Below, in pieces: positions 25,244 to 36,904 of a stretch of DNA of 64,000 nucleotides (positions within the stretch are counted from its first letter, which is position 1; each line of letters begins with the position of its first letter). The position numbers and the translations under genes are program-made. The stretch lies in assembly GCA_019633425.1 (NCBI GenBank), contig WSUB01000006.1:1-64000 (forward strand). The letters run 5' to 3'. Origin of the DNA: Tulasnella sp. 424 (lineage: Eukaryota; Basidiomycota; Agaricomycetes; Cantharellales; Tulasnellaceae). The notes beneath the pieces are model-generated. The model was given only the letters and a program-made list of their open reading frames with translations, ran no database searches and was not told the origin of the DNA.

Positions 25244-27931
25244 ATGGATCCGTCTACGAAAGATAGGAAGAACAGGACTCTCCGCGGTTTGAGAGAGCTG
25301 TTAGTACAGTTGAGGGAGCTGCTGGTAAAGTGGACTATCAAGATGCGAGGGGAATTTGCGGACGACGAAGAGAGACGGTCGGTTGTCCCGCAGCGGGCAG
25401 GGACCCATGGACCTGATGTGCAGCTTTTAACGTATAGGCTCTACAGGGAAACGCTGAGAAGAAGGCGCACCCGTGTAGTTGTCCTCAAGCTTTTGGCCAA
25501 CGCGCTATTTCTCTTCGCTTGGTCATTTGTGAAGTTAAGTGACCAAACTTGGAGCTCGACTACACTCTTAGGTGAGTAGAGCTACACTGATTGTTTAAGG
25601 ATATAAGACAAATACTTGAGCTCGTAGGTGGTAACTTTTGGGTTGATTTCTCTGTATATGCGGGGATCTCCGGTTGTCTTCCTCTCTTGTAGGCCGTACC
25701 CTGCGAACGGTAACTCAGGTCCAACTGACCATTGCTCTCGGTTCATGTCTAGTTGCTTCCTTGGCGTATGTAGAGAGAGAATTATCTTTTCCCAAGTTTG
25801 GTTTGAGGTTGGTTGGTTGTTCTTCGTGTCGGGAACTGACGCTGGTAAGCCGGTGACCACGTGCTGCCGTCTTTGACAGAACTAACCGACCTTGTGAGCG
25901 TAGGTCTCATTTACCGGCAGACACAGGTTTGGCCACCATTCACATACTGGTCTATGATCTACCACGACGAACCTTATCTTACCGCCAGCGTGGTCCTGTA
26001 CGTTTTAACAGCGGCAGGGCTGGCCATTGACCTCCTCCTGTCGCTCCTCTGGTCCGGATTTTTATGCACAACTGCCAAAGTCAATGAAAGCAAGTATCCG
26101 CGTATATGGATTTCACATGCTCAAAACTTCCCATGGCTCTCAGACAAAAGATCCACTAGCGATATTCCTCCGCCGCACTGGCGCCAGCTCATTCTCGGGG
26201 CTGCCAGCGAGCCACCACCTACCAAATCTATCCCAGAAGGCATCACATATTGGATTACGAATTCAACAATGTTTCGACGAATTGAAACCGAGCCCATCTC
26301 CCACAGTCTACTCAGAGGAGGGCTGGCTCTTATCCTTTGGGTCATAATTCTTGCTTATGGTATTCTAAACTGCGCGATCTACCCCATACTTCAATTCACT
26401 CTCCCACAGGGCCTTCCAGAAAGGTACCTAACAAAGGATAGTCGGGCTACGAGCACGTTTGGATCTATCTCTGGGTTTATCGTGGGTGTAAACGTTCGCT
26501 GCAGACGATGGGAAGCTAACTCGCCCCTTCGCTTTGTTTTTCAGGCCCTAGATGCCATCGCATTGACGCCAGGAGTACCACCAGTCAATGGAATACCATC
26601 GGCAATGCTCAACTCTATAGACAGTGGGATACATGCTAGCTTTACGAACCCATCGACAGGCCAAGGTGAAGTTGATTCAATGGGTTACCTCCCAGCAATT
26701 ACTCACTTCAAGGGATTCGAGCTAGTGACCAGTTGTACATCGAGCGCCGATACTTACCTGTCGAGTTCTCGAGCTCCGGATTTCCGGCGGATCGAAGCAG
26801 TGTGGGATTGTGGTCCTATTTGGGGTAGGTCACTCCCGCATATACGGGCAAAGTCTACTAGATGGCTAATTGTCCACACGTATAAGACCTTTCCGCGTTT
26901 CGAACTTCAGAATCTGTACCAGATATTAGACCTTACGTTTCCGTCGTTTGGAATTCTTCCGCTTACCCGGCAGGACCGGTCTTGAAAGCTGGAGTTTCAA
27001 CCATCGCTCCCGCTCAAGACACATCTGAATTCAGCTTTGTATTAACCTCCGGCAACTCCCCAAGAGATTTTGTATCCGGCGTCACGTTTAACTTTACGAC
27101 AGGGCAAACGATACGAGTCGACGTCGGTCGGCGAAGGTTTTATAAGAATCGGGCTACGTTCCTCGATCTCATCGGTATTCCTCAGGTTCGTTCTGTTTGG
27201 TTACATCAGTCTCCGGTACATCTCTCCTTATACTCGGCCTATCAGTCTCCGGACGTCTTTGTTGCATATCCCATTCGTAAGCGTCGGGCGTCGGGCCGTC
27301 TACTTTGCCGATCCTCGCATCCTAACCCCTGGCTTCTAGTTTCGCTTGTCCCAGGGGCTTCCTCTACAGCTCCCGAGCTTACGACGTTGAACTTTTATCC
27401 TGGTTTTGGGACTTATAATGACGAATTATACGAGGAGTATTTGGAGCACACTGTCCTTTCGGGATTGTCAGCGACTGGTGCATGATCCTGGAGACACGTT
27501 CAGGGACCCCACCTAAAGCTCTGACCTTTGAAACACAGGTGGTCTCTACAGCGCTCTCGGTGTCATATATATTCTGATCTTTGGTCGGTCTCTCTTGGCG
27601 GCACTGTCCGGTAAGCTATCGTATCTCTTGGAAGAACACAGCTGACTCTCGGTATGCTGAAAGGGCGCAAACCTATATCGCCCTTTGGAGCATTGGGGTC
27701 TATGGTTCAAGAGAAACGTTTCGTAAACGGTTGCTTGATCAATATCCCGGCATTGTTGGCAATGATCCTAAGATGAAGGCCGAGGCAACATGTGAATTCC
27801 TTCATGATTTCATTTTGGACCTCCGGCTTCTTGAGCCCCACAAGAAGCCCAGCAAAAACTCCGACCAAAAGAAGGCCGGTTCGGGCGTTATTGATGATGA
27901 GGACGATGTCGAATTAACAATGGTATGCTAA
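25244..27931 (+). pseudogene. TMX3: six-pass membrane protein copy, frameshift in last exon
   Basis: Exons 1-10 are open. The first has a doubled, altered heptad (LRELLVQ LRELLVK). Exon 5 carries segments 4 and 5. The outer domain includes SESVPDIRPYVSVVWNSS and GVTFNFTTGQT. Segment 6 is GVIYILIFGRSLLAALSG. One base is missing near 27711 in the last exon (CAAGAGAAACG where intact copies have CAAAGAGAATCG). This gives a stop about 13 codons later and removes most of the cytosolic tail. The rest of the tail is still open in the shifted frame. The product would keep all membrane segments and the outer domain but lose the inner tail, so it could still be a tail-less variant rather than a dead gene. 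Confidence 0.65.
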
Positions 27932-28213
27932 ATCCAACGCTAAATGATCGCGTAGGCTAACGCGACACTGGTTCACACAGCTTATTCCTCCCCGTGTCCG
28001 CAACGATACTGCGGGTAGCTCAGCCAATACTGCATAGGATACCTTAGAACTTCGATCAGGTCTGGAACCTAAACGTCGGGGGGCTTCGTTCGGAGAATCG
28101 GACCTTAAACAGTTCTGTTTCCATTTCGCGTTTGAACTTTATGTCTGCCTTATGTAAAAATACTATCCTGGAATTAACTTGGGCCTTGGTTAATCGGAGC
28201 ATTTCGCTGAATC

Positions 28214-29135
28214 GTGAGGGGCCGAAACCTTATTCCCTCTCTTGGGTCTGGAGGCGGCGCAGAGGCAAACTCGACGATGCCAGCCAACAACGCACTACCA
28301 GCGTCTATGCTCTCAAAGACAAAAGGCAGTCTGCTAGCGTACTCAGAGTCCATTCCAGCATATATTATGGGTGGCAGCAAGGTACATTTAACGCTACGGC
28401 GCGGCAGACTGTACAACCCGATATCAGTCGGTGGAAGGTCTATCGGCCGGACCAACGGTCTTTATGGGGAGGTAGGAAACGCAGACCGCACCTCTCCAAT
28501 AGGATGTTTGAGCAGTATAGAATTTATCGACGAGTCAGATTTTCGGCCACTGTTGCGAACCAGTTGAAGGTGGGTGCCATTCATGGACCGTCTCAGGTGA
28601 TACATATGGTGGAAGAGACGCAAGGCGTGCGCCCACCTGGCCGAAAATCCCCAAAGTCCAGCTTACCACACCACGTTTATAATTATAAGTCTCCATATTC
28701 ACCAAATTGGTAATAAAACGCATGTTGCGGTAATCAAGGACGGTGAAGCTTACGATCCTGGCCGCCGCTTCAAAAGGCCGATGGACGAGCTAAAGGAACA
28801 TCTGGGCATCGTTTATATGTAGATGGTGTGAATTCATTGGGTGTAATGAATATGTTATCCCCCAAATTGGTCTAGGACGACGCGAGCTCCAGAGTACGAC
28901 GCGAGAGCCACGCCCATTTCCCCAAACGCCAGGGACACCTGCGTTTGGCGGATTTTAATTGACGACCCGTTCCGGTCAGAAGGGCGCTGCCAATCGGCTG
29001 TTTGGGGTAGTAAGGCGTCGGAAGTGGCGTTCCTAACGAAGTTAAGGTCTGGCCTAACCATCCCGCAAGACGATACGGATGCGTTATCTCCAACGCCGTA
29101 ACTATCGCCACGCGTCAGTCGACCGTTCTGACGGC
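28214..29135 (+). pseudogene. Relicts downstream of TMX3
   Basis: The segment 28375-28460 aligns with the TMX outer-domain core at the DNA level. A 117-codon open frame (28214-28567, containing SLLAYSESIPAYIMGG) runs through it in a different frame from the TMX core and has no recognised relatives. The block at 28740-29130 matches the second relict block of unit B. Confidence 0.4.
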
Positions 29136-29397
29136 TGACAGCGGCGATGCTGGCTAGGACCTCGGGAACGCGTCACGCAAGGCAGCCAATTAGTCAGCAA
29201 TCCGGAAGCGGTTTATTTCTGGTCATTATATACATACACTAAAGCAACTGTCAAGTGAAGTGGACTGGAATCGGACAGTTGTCAAGCCAGCCCTCTCGCG
29301 GGGATAACGTAGACCGTGTACCACAACAAGATGGATTGTTTGTTCAGGGACCATTCCATCCTGGCCCGAGCTCAACCTTTCACGTACGTCAGAAACG

Positions 29398-30380
29398 GTG
29401 AAACCTGTACCGAAAGCCCCGCGGGTCATTCTGAACGTATTAAAAACCGACAATCACCTTGTCATCGGAGTCTGGGGCAGCAGGAGGCCAAAGGAGTCCG
29501 CTCGCTTTTGCCGTTCGACGATCCTTCCGAATATCCCAACCAGCGACTATCCAGCACCACTACCAATGCAGATCGTCATCGGTTGACAATACCGTCCCCG
29601 AAGCCAAGCCCGAATCTGCTGAGACCACCGAATTCCACATCGTATTGCGGTCCTTGACCAACGCTCTTGCTTCGACTATACAGCACACCACCTCCCCACT
29701 AATGGACGACAACATCTTCGTCATGAACATCACGAAACCTCCTTCAACACCTTTCGTGCCTTCTTATAATACCTCTACACCGGCTTCATCCCCTCTCCGT
29801 TAATTTCCAACTCCCTGACCAACTTGACCCATGGTCACCAGGACAATCAAAGCACTTTGGAACAGCGGAGGCTCGAAGGGAGAAATCCGCTTGTAGGAGA
29901 GTTGAGGAGTACCCGAAACCGACCTGTGCCGGTGTCGCCCAAGTCGATTTATCAGGCGGCGAGGAAGTACGAGGTTCCTTCGCTGGAGGTTAGTTTTGTT
30001 TCCTGGTCTTAGTTCGTTTGACCTGTTCGCTAACCCGGTTCCTTCAACACAAGCACAAGCCCGTTCTCGCATCAACACTGCCATCTTCAACCCTCTCATC
30101 GCAACTGCCGAACTCTCCAGCAATTTTAACTGTATCCACGAATCGATCAAGCAAACCCAACTGCAAGTCGTCATCGACAACTGGAACGCAGTCGTCAAGA
30201 CTCAGGATTAGGCCATCGCGAAGGAGAAGGGTAAAGCTCAACCGTGCGCACCTCCTCCTTTACTCTACCGTTGACAACATCACTGACGATCATTCAACCG
30301 CAAACGGCTACCAGTCCTGCGCTGGCGTGCTTTGCGAAATCTTGGAAGCCCTTCCTCCCCGGGACCGCTCGCCGTCGTGA
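29398..30380 (+). pseudogene. BTB/POZ-type gene copy D, large internal deletion
   Basis: The N-terminal Pro/Ser-rich part (29398-29640) is joined directly to the exon with SPLMDDNIFVMNI (29690-29730), so the beta-rich region and the first half of the BTB domain are gone. The following exon is frameshifted within NETSFNTF. The helical exon (30055-30240) reads on but contains a TAG in place of the GAC-TGG step (near 30208). It ends with the conserved EILEALPP block at about 30345-30380. Confidence 0.6.
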
Positions 30381-30670
30381 GGGACCAGGGTGCGTCACTT
30401 ACGTCGTCTCCATAGCTAATCAGAGCATTTGAAATATATATATATTGCAGTAGTCCATAGACAACAATGATTAGTATAAGTCGAGTATGTGAGCAGCGGC
30501 AAGTGAATGTCTCAGCCGTCCGAGTTGACGACGACAATGACGCGTCGGTCGAAAGTACCATATACTGTATGGTCCCTGACGGTGAGGTGACAGTCTCAGG
30601 GGGTACGAACCCTGAGACCCTTGGGGGATTGTTCGGGCGAGGTCATTTCCGAGGGGTTGTTGGATCTTAG
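30381..30670. other. Unit-D-specific insertion with a perfect hairpin
   Basis: About 290 bp replace the BTB 3' region found in the other units. It contains an AT run (30432-30445) and a perfect 9-bp inverted repeat, GTCTCAGGG and CCCTGAGAC, separated by eight bases near 30592-30617. No frame is supported. It may be a small mobile element or a remnant; its borders are only known from loss of similarity. Confidence 0.35.
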
Positions 30671-32340
30671 AATTGTCCCTTGATAACCCTAGCGGTCTTG
30701 CCATGCCGTCGACGATCGTAGCCACTCGCTCAAAACGCATGGTAGCGGTTATTATTAGGTTATTGTCTTCCTTGGCATCCGTTTCTTCCTTGAAAGAGTT
30801 TGTAGCTTGCCCAGGGTGCTTCCCAAAGCCCCGCGTCCGCACTCGTGTTAGGCTAAGGGTACTCGGAGAATGCTCGTGCATTGTACAGCACTAGTCCTTT
30901 GGGGTGACCGATCTCGGCGTGGTATCCCATTGCGTACGCCGGATGCAATTTACCAAGTCATCATGTTTATCTGACTTCGGCCGTCGGTTTCCATCCAGCC
31001 CTCTCCTTGTATTATTCAGGTAAAACTCATTGTGCCCAAATTTAGGTTTATTAATTGAAGTCTCTTGGTTTCTTGGGGGGATTTGGCGGCCTCAAATTTT
31101 TGCGATCGCTGCATCCAACAGAGCTGCTGACGCTGTATGGAAAGTTCTCCGTCCGCATTCGGCACTTCAGCTGTTCACACGTCAAATGGATACCCGAGTC
31201 TGCTTTCGGTGATCCCCAGATTGCCGCCGGTAGCGTCTTGTACGCTTTGGCGGCTACATGACTGGGCATCTGCCCCTACAACAGGGACAAGTTGGTTCCC
31301 TGATTGAGAGCGGGCAACATGGTAACGAATGCTCGGGGCGTCTGAATCCGGAATCTAAATGCGCCCAAATCCACCTCTTTCAACACGAATACGTACACAC
31401 TGCTCCGAACTCGGATTCGCCCCTAAGTCTCTCCTTCTTCTAACCATGTTTTATCTAGTTGAAAATATGTTAAAGTAATTCTCAATTGGTGTGAATTGGA
31501 TGAAATAGGCGGGCCACCGCAGCAAATCTTACTCCGATGTGATGGATTGTTTTTGATTGGGAATTCGGAATGGAACCATCATCATCACCTCTCGACTCAT
31601 CTACCATTAACGCGCCAGCCAGTGAGCCCCGCATGGAGAACGCCAGGCAGTTTCTTCTACGGATAGTGATCGTCGGCAATCATCTGGTCATCCTAGTTTG
31701 TGGCACCAAGCGGGTGCAGAGACCTACGACGTTTTGGTTTACCTCGAGCCCAATGCTATCGACTTTTGAAACTCGCTAAGTCTGAAGTCGTACTGGGAGG
31801 ATCCGGCGGCGCTTCGTAGCCAGTCCTTCGCTACTAGTGATGGACTCCGAGCAAATTCAAGCTCAGGTACGACACTCGTTATCCTGGCCGCTCCCTCGGG
31901 ACGAGCGCCCAAGATGCAGGGCAGCTGAAGAACCTCCGAATAGTGACATACTCCTGCAATATTGACTCATGTATAAAACCGGCTTTCGGCGACCATCATA
32001 AGCCCGTCTTTGCTGTCACAATTGAAGAATGTGTAAGGGTAACTTAGGGCCCTGGGCAGAGGGCCTAGTGTCGAAGGAATCGGCCGCCGGGAACCTTTTG
32101 TCATGGGACTCACCCGGGCTGGTAGGGTCGGGAGATAGAAGTGCTGTGCGTCAAAGAAGCGCTCCCCAACTTGCTGAAGAAGGCATACTCATCGATCAAG
32201 GTCAATCTAGATCACCGAATAGAATATTAGAGTATTCTATCTTGTTATTTCTATCTTTTCGGTGCTGCGAGAAAGTTGGATCCCGCATGGTACACGTATG
32301 TGTTCAACTCTCAGCGCGCCCGGACCACTGTGTACCAGTT
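30671..32340. other. Spacer of unit D
   Basis: Conserved spacer blocks are shared with units A and E. They include AGCTGCTGACGCTGTATGGAAAG near 31120 and a block near 31570-31780 with a short open frame starting MEPSSSPLDSSTINAP. The block before the promoter (32010-32200) is a variant of type i. All frames are broken between units, so no gene is called. Confidence 0.45.
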
Positions 32341-32344
32341 AACA

Positions 32345-32353
32345 CGATATAAA
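32345..32353 (+). promoter_or_regulatory. TATA box of TMX4
   Basis: CGATATAAA lies about 135 bp upstream of the TMX4 ATG in the same context (CCACTGTGTACCAGTTAAC before it, CTCACACCG after it) as units A and E. Confidence 0.55.
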
Positions 32354-32483
32354 CTGGAACTCACACCGTCTCTTCTCCCTAAGCCCGCAAAGCTATCTCT
32401 CCAAGGTATTGGCTCTCAGGTTTCACGGCTAAGGTATCTTCCGATTACTCATAAACCTGCTCTCAAGCGCAGCAGCCTCGGCG

Positions 32484-35206
32484 ATGGCCCAATCTACGGA
32501 GAGCCAGGGAAATGTCGTTACCCGTTTCCTCAAAAAGTTTACCACCAAGATTCGAGGGGATCCGGACGAGGAGAAAAAACTGTACGTGATCTCGCGACAC
32601 GACAGATAATGCCCTGATATACGACCCCGAACGTTATAGCTCTTATCGCGAGACACTAAGGAGGAGGCGTACGCGCATAGTCTGCATCAAGCTGTTTGCC
32701 AATGCGCTGTTTCTCTTCGCTTGGCTGTTTGTCTCTTTAAATGACAATACGTATAGCTGGGATACACTCCTAGGTGGGTGGGTATAATACAAGTAATTAC
32801 GTACAAGTAACGATACTTGGATCCACAGGTCGTAACGTTTGGCTAGATTTCTGGGTCTACTTTGGTGTTTCAGTTGGTCTCCCATTCTTGTAGGTGGCAT
32901 GCAGCGAAGTATTATCCCACGCCCACCTGACTAGTGTCTATCAAGCTCCTTCCTCGGCCTACTCCGAGACAAGATCCTCGTTTCCCAAGTTTGGTTTGAG
33001 GTCGCTTGGCTGTTTGCAGTGTCGGGATTTGACGGCTGTAAGTCCGCCGTCGACTATCGCGGCCTGCGGCGGAACTAATTGACTTCACGCCGTAGATCTT
33101 GTTTCGCGACAGACAAGATTCTGGCCACCATTCAAAGAGATGGCTCAAAGCACTTATGACGATCCCTATCTTACCATCAGCGTCGTCTTGTATGTTTTAA
33201 CGGTGGTGGGGCTGGTCATTGACCTCGCCCTATCGCTCTTCTGGGCCGGATTTTTATGCACAGCCGCTGCAATAAATCACCGCAACCACGGAGGGATATG
33301 GCTCTCGCATGCTCAAAAGTTCCAATGGCTATCCCGAAAAGCGCCAGATAACCTACGTTTCGAGTTGCCCCGCCAACGAATCGTCGGTACTCCGATCGAG
33401 CCACCACCTAGGCAGTCCATTCCGACAGGCCTCAAAGATTGGTTAATAGACTCTACAATGTTTCGACGATTCGGGGACTTGGAGCCGTTATCGTACTGTT
33501 TACTCAGAGGAGGGGTAGCTCTGCTCTTTTGGATTATACTTCTTGCTTATGCTATCCTCAACTGCGTAATCAACCCTATACGCCAATTCACTCTTCCGAA
33601 AGGACTCCCAACAAATTCTCTTACCCAGGACAGTCGGGTCACAGATACGTTTGGGCATATATCTGGTTTCATCGTGGGTGTAACCGTTTCGCTAAAGATG
33701 GGATCCGGAACCTAACAGCCCCTCCACTCTGTCGTTTAGGTCCTGAATAGCGTACCAGCCACCAATTTCCTTTCATCCAACAGCCAGTTAATGCTCCAGG
33801 AGACGTGCGATTCTATCCGTAGTGGGATCCAGGCCAACTTTACAAACCCGGCAACAGGTCAAGGTGGGTCACTTTACTCGATTACCTCTTAGCAACGGCT
33901 CACATCGAGAATTCGAACTAGCGGCTGCTTGCCAGGTAGATTGTGGAACGGTAGACTACTGGGATCCGTATCAAGAGTATCTGCAGCTTGAAGCATGGTG
34001 GGACTGCGGGTCCATTTGGGGTGCGTATTGCCATTGATCGCACCTCGCGGCCTCAAGTCCACTGTCTAAACGCCATCTATGCGCCTTAGACACCCTCGGA
34101 TTTCGGACTTCAGAAGCTGCGCCCGATGACAGACCTTATGTCTCCGTTGTTTGGAATGCTTCGGCTTACCCAGCGCGACCAGTCTTGAACGCAGGATTTT
34201 TCAGTGTCCCCACCAGTCGTGGTGTAAAGGATTTCAACAGCGTAGTTACCTGGGGCGTCTCCCCTCGAGACTGGAAGCGTGGTGTTACTTTTAACTTTAC
34301 AACGGGGCAAACGGCACGGATCGAAGTCGGTCGGCGACGGATTTATGCAAATCGAGCCACGTTTCTCGATCTCATCGGAATTGCCCAGGTCCGCTCTCTC
34401 TGGGTGTATTATTACCCATCTTATTTCGACTGATATGCGGATTAAAGTCCCCAGACGTTTTTGTTACGTATCCCATTCGTGAGTGTCGACTCCACAGAGG
34501 TCGTCCCCTAGAACGTGGCCAGCCCTGACACGATATCGCCTGGCTCCTAGTTTCGCTTGTCCGAGATGCTGCCTCTACAAGTCCCCAGCTTACGACATTG
34601 AACTTTTATCCTGGGTTTGGGGCCTACAATGATGAGATATATGAAGAATATTTGGAGCACACGGTCCTTTCGGGATTGTCAACTACTGGTACGTGATAAC
34701 AGAGACTTCTTGGTGGCATTTACCTCAAGCATAGACCCTCCAAACACAGGTGGTCTCTACACTTCCTTTGACGTCCTATTTATTCTTATCTTTGGTCGAT
34801 CTCTCTTGGCCGCTCTGTTTGGTACGTTATCGAATGCGTTGTAACTTGAAAGATGAAGCTAATTCTTAGCGCTTCGACAGGGAGCAAACATATAACTCCT
34901 TTCGGAGCATTAGCCTCCATCGTACAGAAAGAATCATTTCGCAAAAGGTTGCGGAAGGATTATCCTGGCATTGATGGCGAAGATCGTGCACAGAGATCCC
35001 ACGCCACATGCGACTACCTTCGTGACTTCGTGTTGGATCTCAACCCCCTTGATATAGAGCCCACCTACAAGCCCAAAAGAAAGGATAGCAAAGACAAAGA
35101 CCAAACAAATGTTAAGTCGGAAGTCAATGGTGAAAAGGATGATCTCGAACGAGGGCAGGACGCAGGTGTAAGTCAAATCCAACCTTTTTCTCGTCTTCAC
35201 TTATAA
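32484..35206 (+). CDS. TMX4: most divergent six-pass membrane copy, probably intact
   Basis: The first exon differs most (MAQSTESQGNVVTRFLKKF) and lacks the LRELPGK motif; it is 98 nt and keeps the family phase. Membrane segments are all present (CIKLFANALFLFAWLFVSL, WLDFWVYFGVSVGLPFL, VWFEVAWLFAVSGFDG, VLYVLTVVGLVIDLALSLFW, GGVALLFWIILLAYAILN and DVLFILIFGRSLLAALFG). The outer domain has PYVSVVWNASAYP and GVTFNFTTGQT. Read straight through, exon 6 is out of frame by two bases. Removing 33864-33909 (46 nt, donor GTGGGT, acceptor GAG) restores the frame exactly, ending in WWDCGSIWG as in other copies. The tail is longer and more charged (KPKRKDSKDKDQ). It lies between units with close copies, so its divergence points to age or lack of gene conversion. 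Confidence 0.6.
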
Positions 35207-35814
35207 TGAAGCGACTTTACTAGGTCGCCCAGTCTGACCTTACATATTGAATGGCTCGAATGGCTCGTCTCAGAGGGCATGAGATACTTTAAAACCTTCA
35301 CCGTTACTAAGAATCGAGACATCTGGATGCTTCGATCGGGCAATCGAGGTTGAAGAGCAGGTCTCGTTCCGTTCTGCGTCATATGTCTTATGTTCAGTTT
35401 ATGCAAAGTTTTAGTTTCTCGGTTTTAGTTTGGTCGATCGACATGTTATTCCCTCGAAAGGCAATACAACAGTCTCTCCGCGACTGGTAACGTAAGACCG
35501 TGCCCTCCGACTCGGCAATCACCTTACAGACTCGAAACCCCAGAGCTTTCAGAACTCCTAACTATGAACTTGCACCCTGACGCCGTGGCTACTGTCGGGG
35601 GTAAGTAAGATCGCGAGCCGCAATGGCTAGCCTTCTATGGAGCAACAACTGGCCGGTTTGCAGACTCAGGTTATATTCAGCGATCAGGGAGAGGAATACT
35701 AAGACCAGGTCCATCGGTCGTGCTCACCGGATTTAACGGACATAAGCCATCCTGTGGTCACCTAGCATTGCTCTCAAAACGGACGAGAATGATGGGGATG
35801 AAGGAATCAAGCGC
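35207..35814. pseudogene. Degenerate stretch after TMX4 with a TMX exon-9-like relict
   Basis: Most of the relict block of other units is missing. At about 35533-35600 the DNA reads like ETPELSELLTMNLHPD followed by a GTAAGT donor. This recalls TMX exon 9 (APELTTLNFYPGF). It supports the view that a second TMX-like gene once stood here. The rest shows nothing recognisable. Confidence 0.35.
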
Positions 35815-36904
35815 TCCTCTACGCCAATCAATACGTCCTTCAGACGCACCCGGAGTAGGCGTCAGTATCGGTGGTGTGTTGGACAGGGTAAGAGCGCGTT
35901 GGCGGACGATTCGGATGTGGAGATGACCCCGACGAAGAGCATGGCGAGAATGCTCCGCGAGGTCGGAGCGGGAGCGGTAGCTCGAGTCGGTCGAGGACGA
36001 GTGAGAGGGATATCACGACGCTTGCCGGGTCTACGGTTATTACGCCTATGAGCTCTTTCTATGGTGACCCGCGGAGCATTTCCCTTCCGTTAGACACAAA
36101 GGGCTTCATGTCCCAGGTGAGTTTTCTTCCCCGCCACATTGTAGTATTTGACTGGCGTCCCTAGTTCGACTGTCCAGCGCAACACCTCTCCACTGATGAC
36201 CGACAACATTTTCGTCATGAACATCAGCGATACCTCCTTCAACACCTTCCGCGCCTTCTTGTACTACGTCTACACGGGTTTCGTTTTCTTCTCTCCTTTG
36301 AATTACCCGTTCCAATTTCCTAACAAACCTGACCCAGGTCTCATGGTCTCATGGTCCTCGGGTCAACCAAGCACTTTGGAACAGCGGAGACTCGAAGCGC
36401 GAAACATGCTTGTTGGGGAGTACATGAGGAAGTACCCTAATCGACCTGCGCCATTGTCGCCCAAGTCGATTTACCAGGTGGAGAGGGATTACGCGGCTCC
36501 TTCACTGGAGGTCAGTTTTGTTCATTGGCCCCAGCTCTGTTTGACCTGTCCACTAGCCATGTTCCGTCGATACAGGCACAAGCCCTTTCTCATATCAACA
36601 CCGCGATCTTCAACACTATAATTGCGACTGCTGAACTCCTCAGCGCCTTCACTCGCATTCACGACTCTATCAAACAAATACAACTGCAGGTCGTCATCGA
36701 CAACTGGAACGAAGTCGTTGAGACCGAGGATTGGGCCATCGCAAAGGAGAAGGGTAAAGCTCAACCGTAAGTACCTCGTCCCTTACTCCACCGTTTTGAG
36801 TCGAATCAAATCACTAATGATGACCTTACCCCCCAAACAGTGACCAGCACTTCGCTCGTGTGCTTCGCGAAATCTTGGAAGCTCTTCCTCCTCGTTCAGC
36901 CTGA
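35815..36904 (+). pseudogene. BTB/POZ-type gene copy E, 5'-truncated
   Basis: The copy begins inside the BTB core (sequence matching the LYADRYVL region near 35817) and then jumps to the Gly/Val linker. From 36179 the downstream exons are clean: SDTSFNTFRAFLYYVYTGFV, then the block with RKYPNRPAPLSPKSIYQ (about 36185-36510), a GT-AG intron, the helical exon (36577-36768) and the last exon ending EILEALPPRSA (stop 36902-36904). The 3' half is thus the best preserved in the array, but without the N-terminal half there is no complete BTB domain. Confidence 0.6.

Larger units (their letters stand above)
21257..29135 (+). repeat. Tandem array unit C
   Basis: Third unit: broken BTB gene (21519-23667), a spacer with an inserted TIR element, TMX3 (25244-27931) and relicts (28214-29135). 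It is most like unit B in layout. Confidence 0.8.
29136..35640 (+). repeat. Tandem array unit D
   Basis: Fourth unit and the most diverged. It holds a shortened BTB copy (29398-30380), a unique insertion (30381-30670), a long spacer, the most divergent TMX copy (32484-35206) and only a short downstream relict (35490-35630). Confidence 0.75.

Noticed and set aside
25861..26985. 374-codon frame in TMX3 as a separate gene
   Set aside because: It crosses two introns whose splice sites are conserved in the sister copies; its last 40 codons are intron and out-of-frame sequence.
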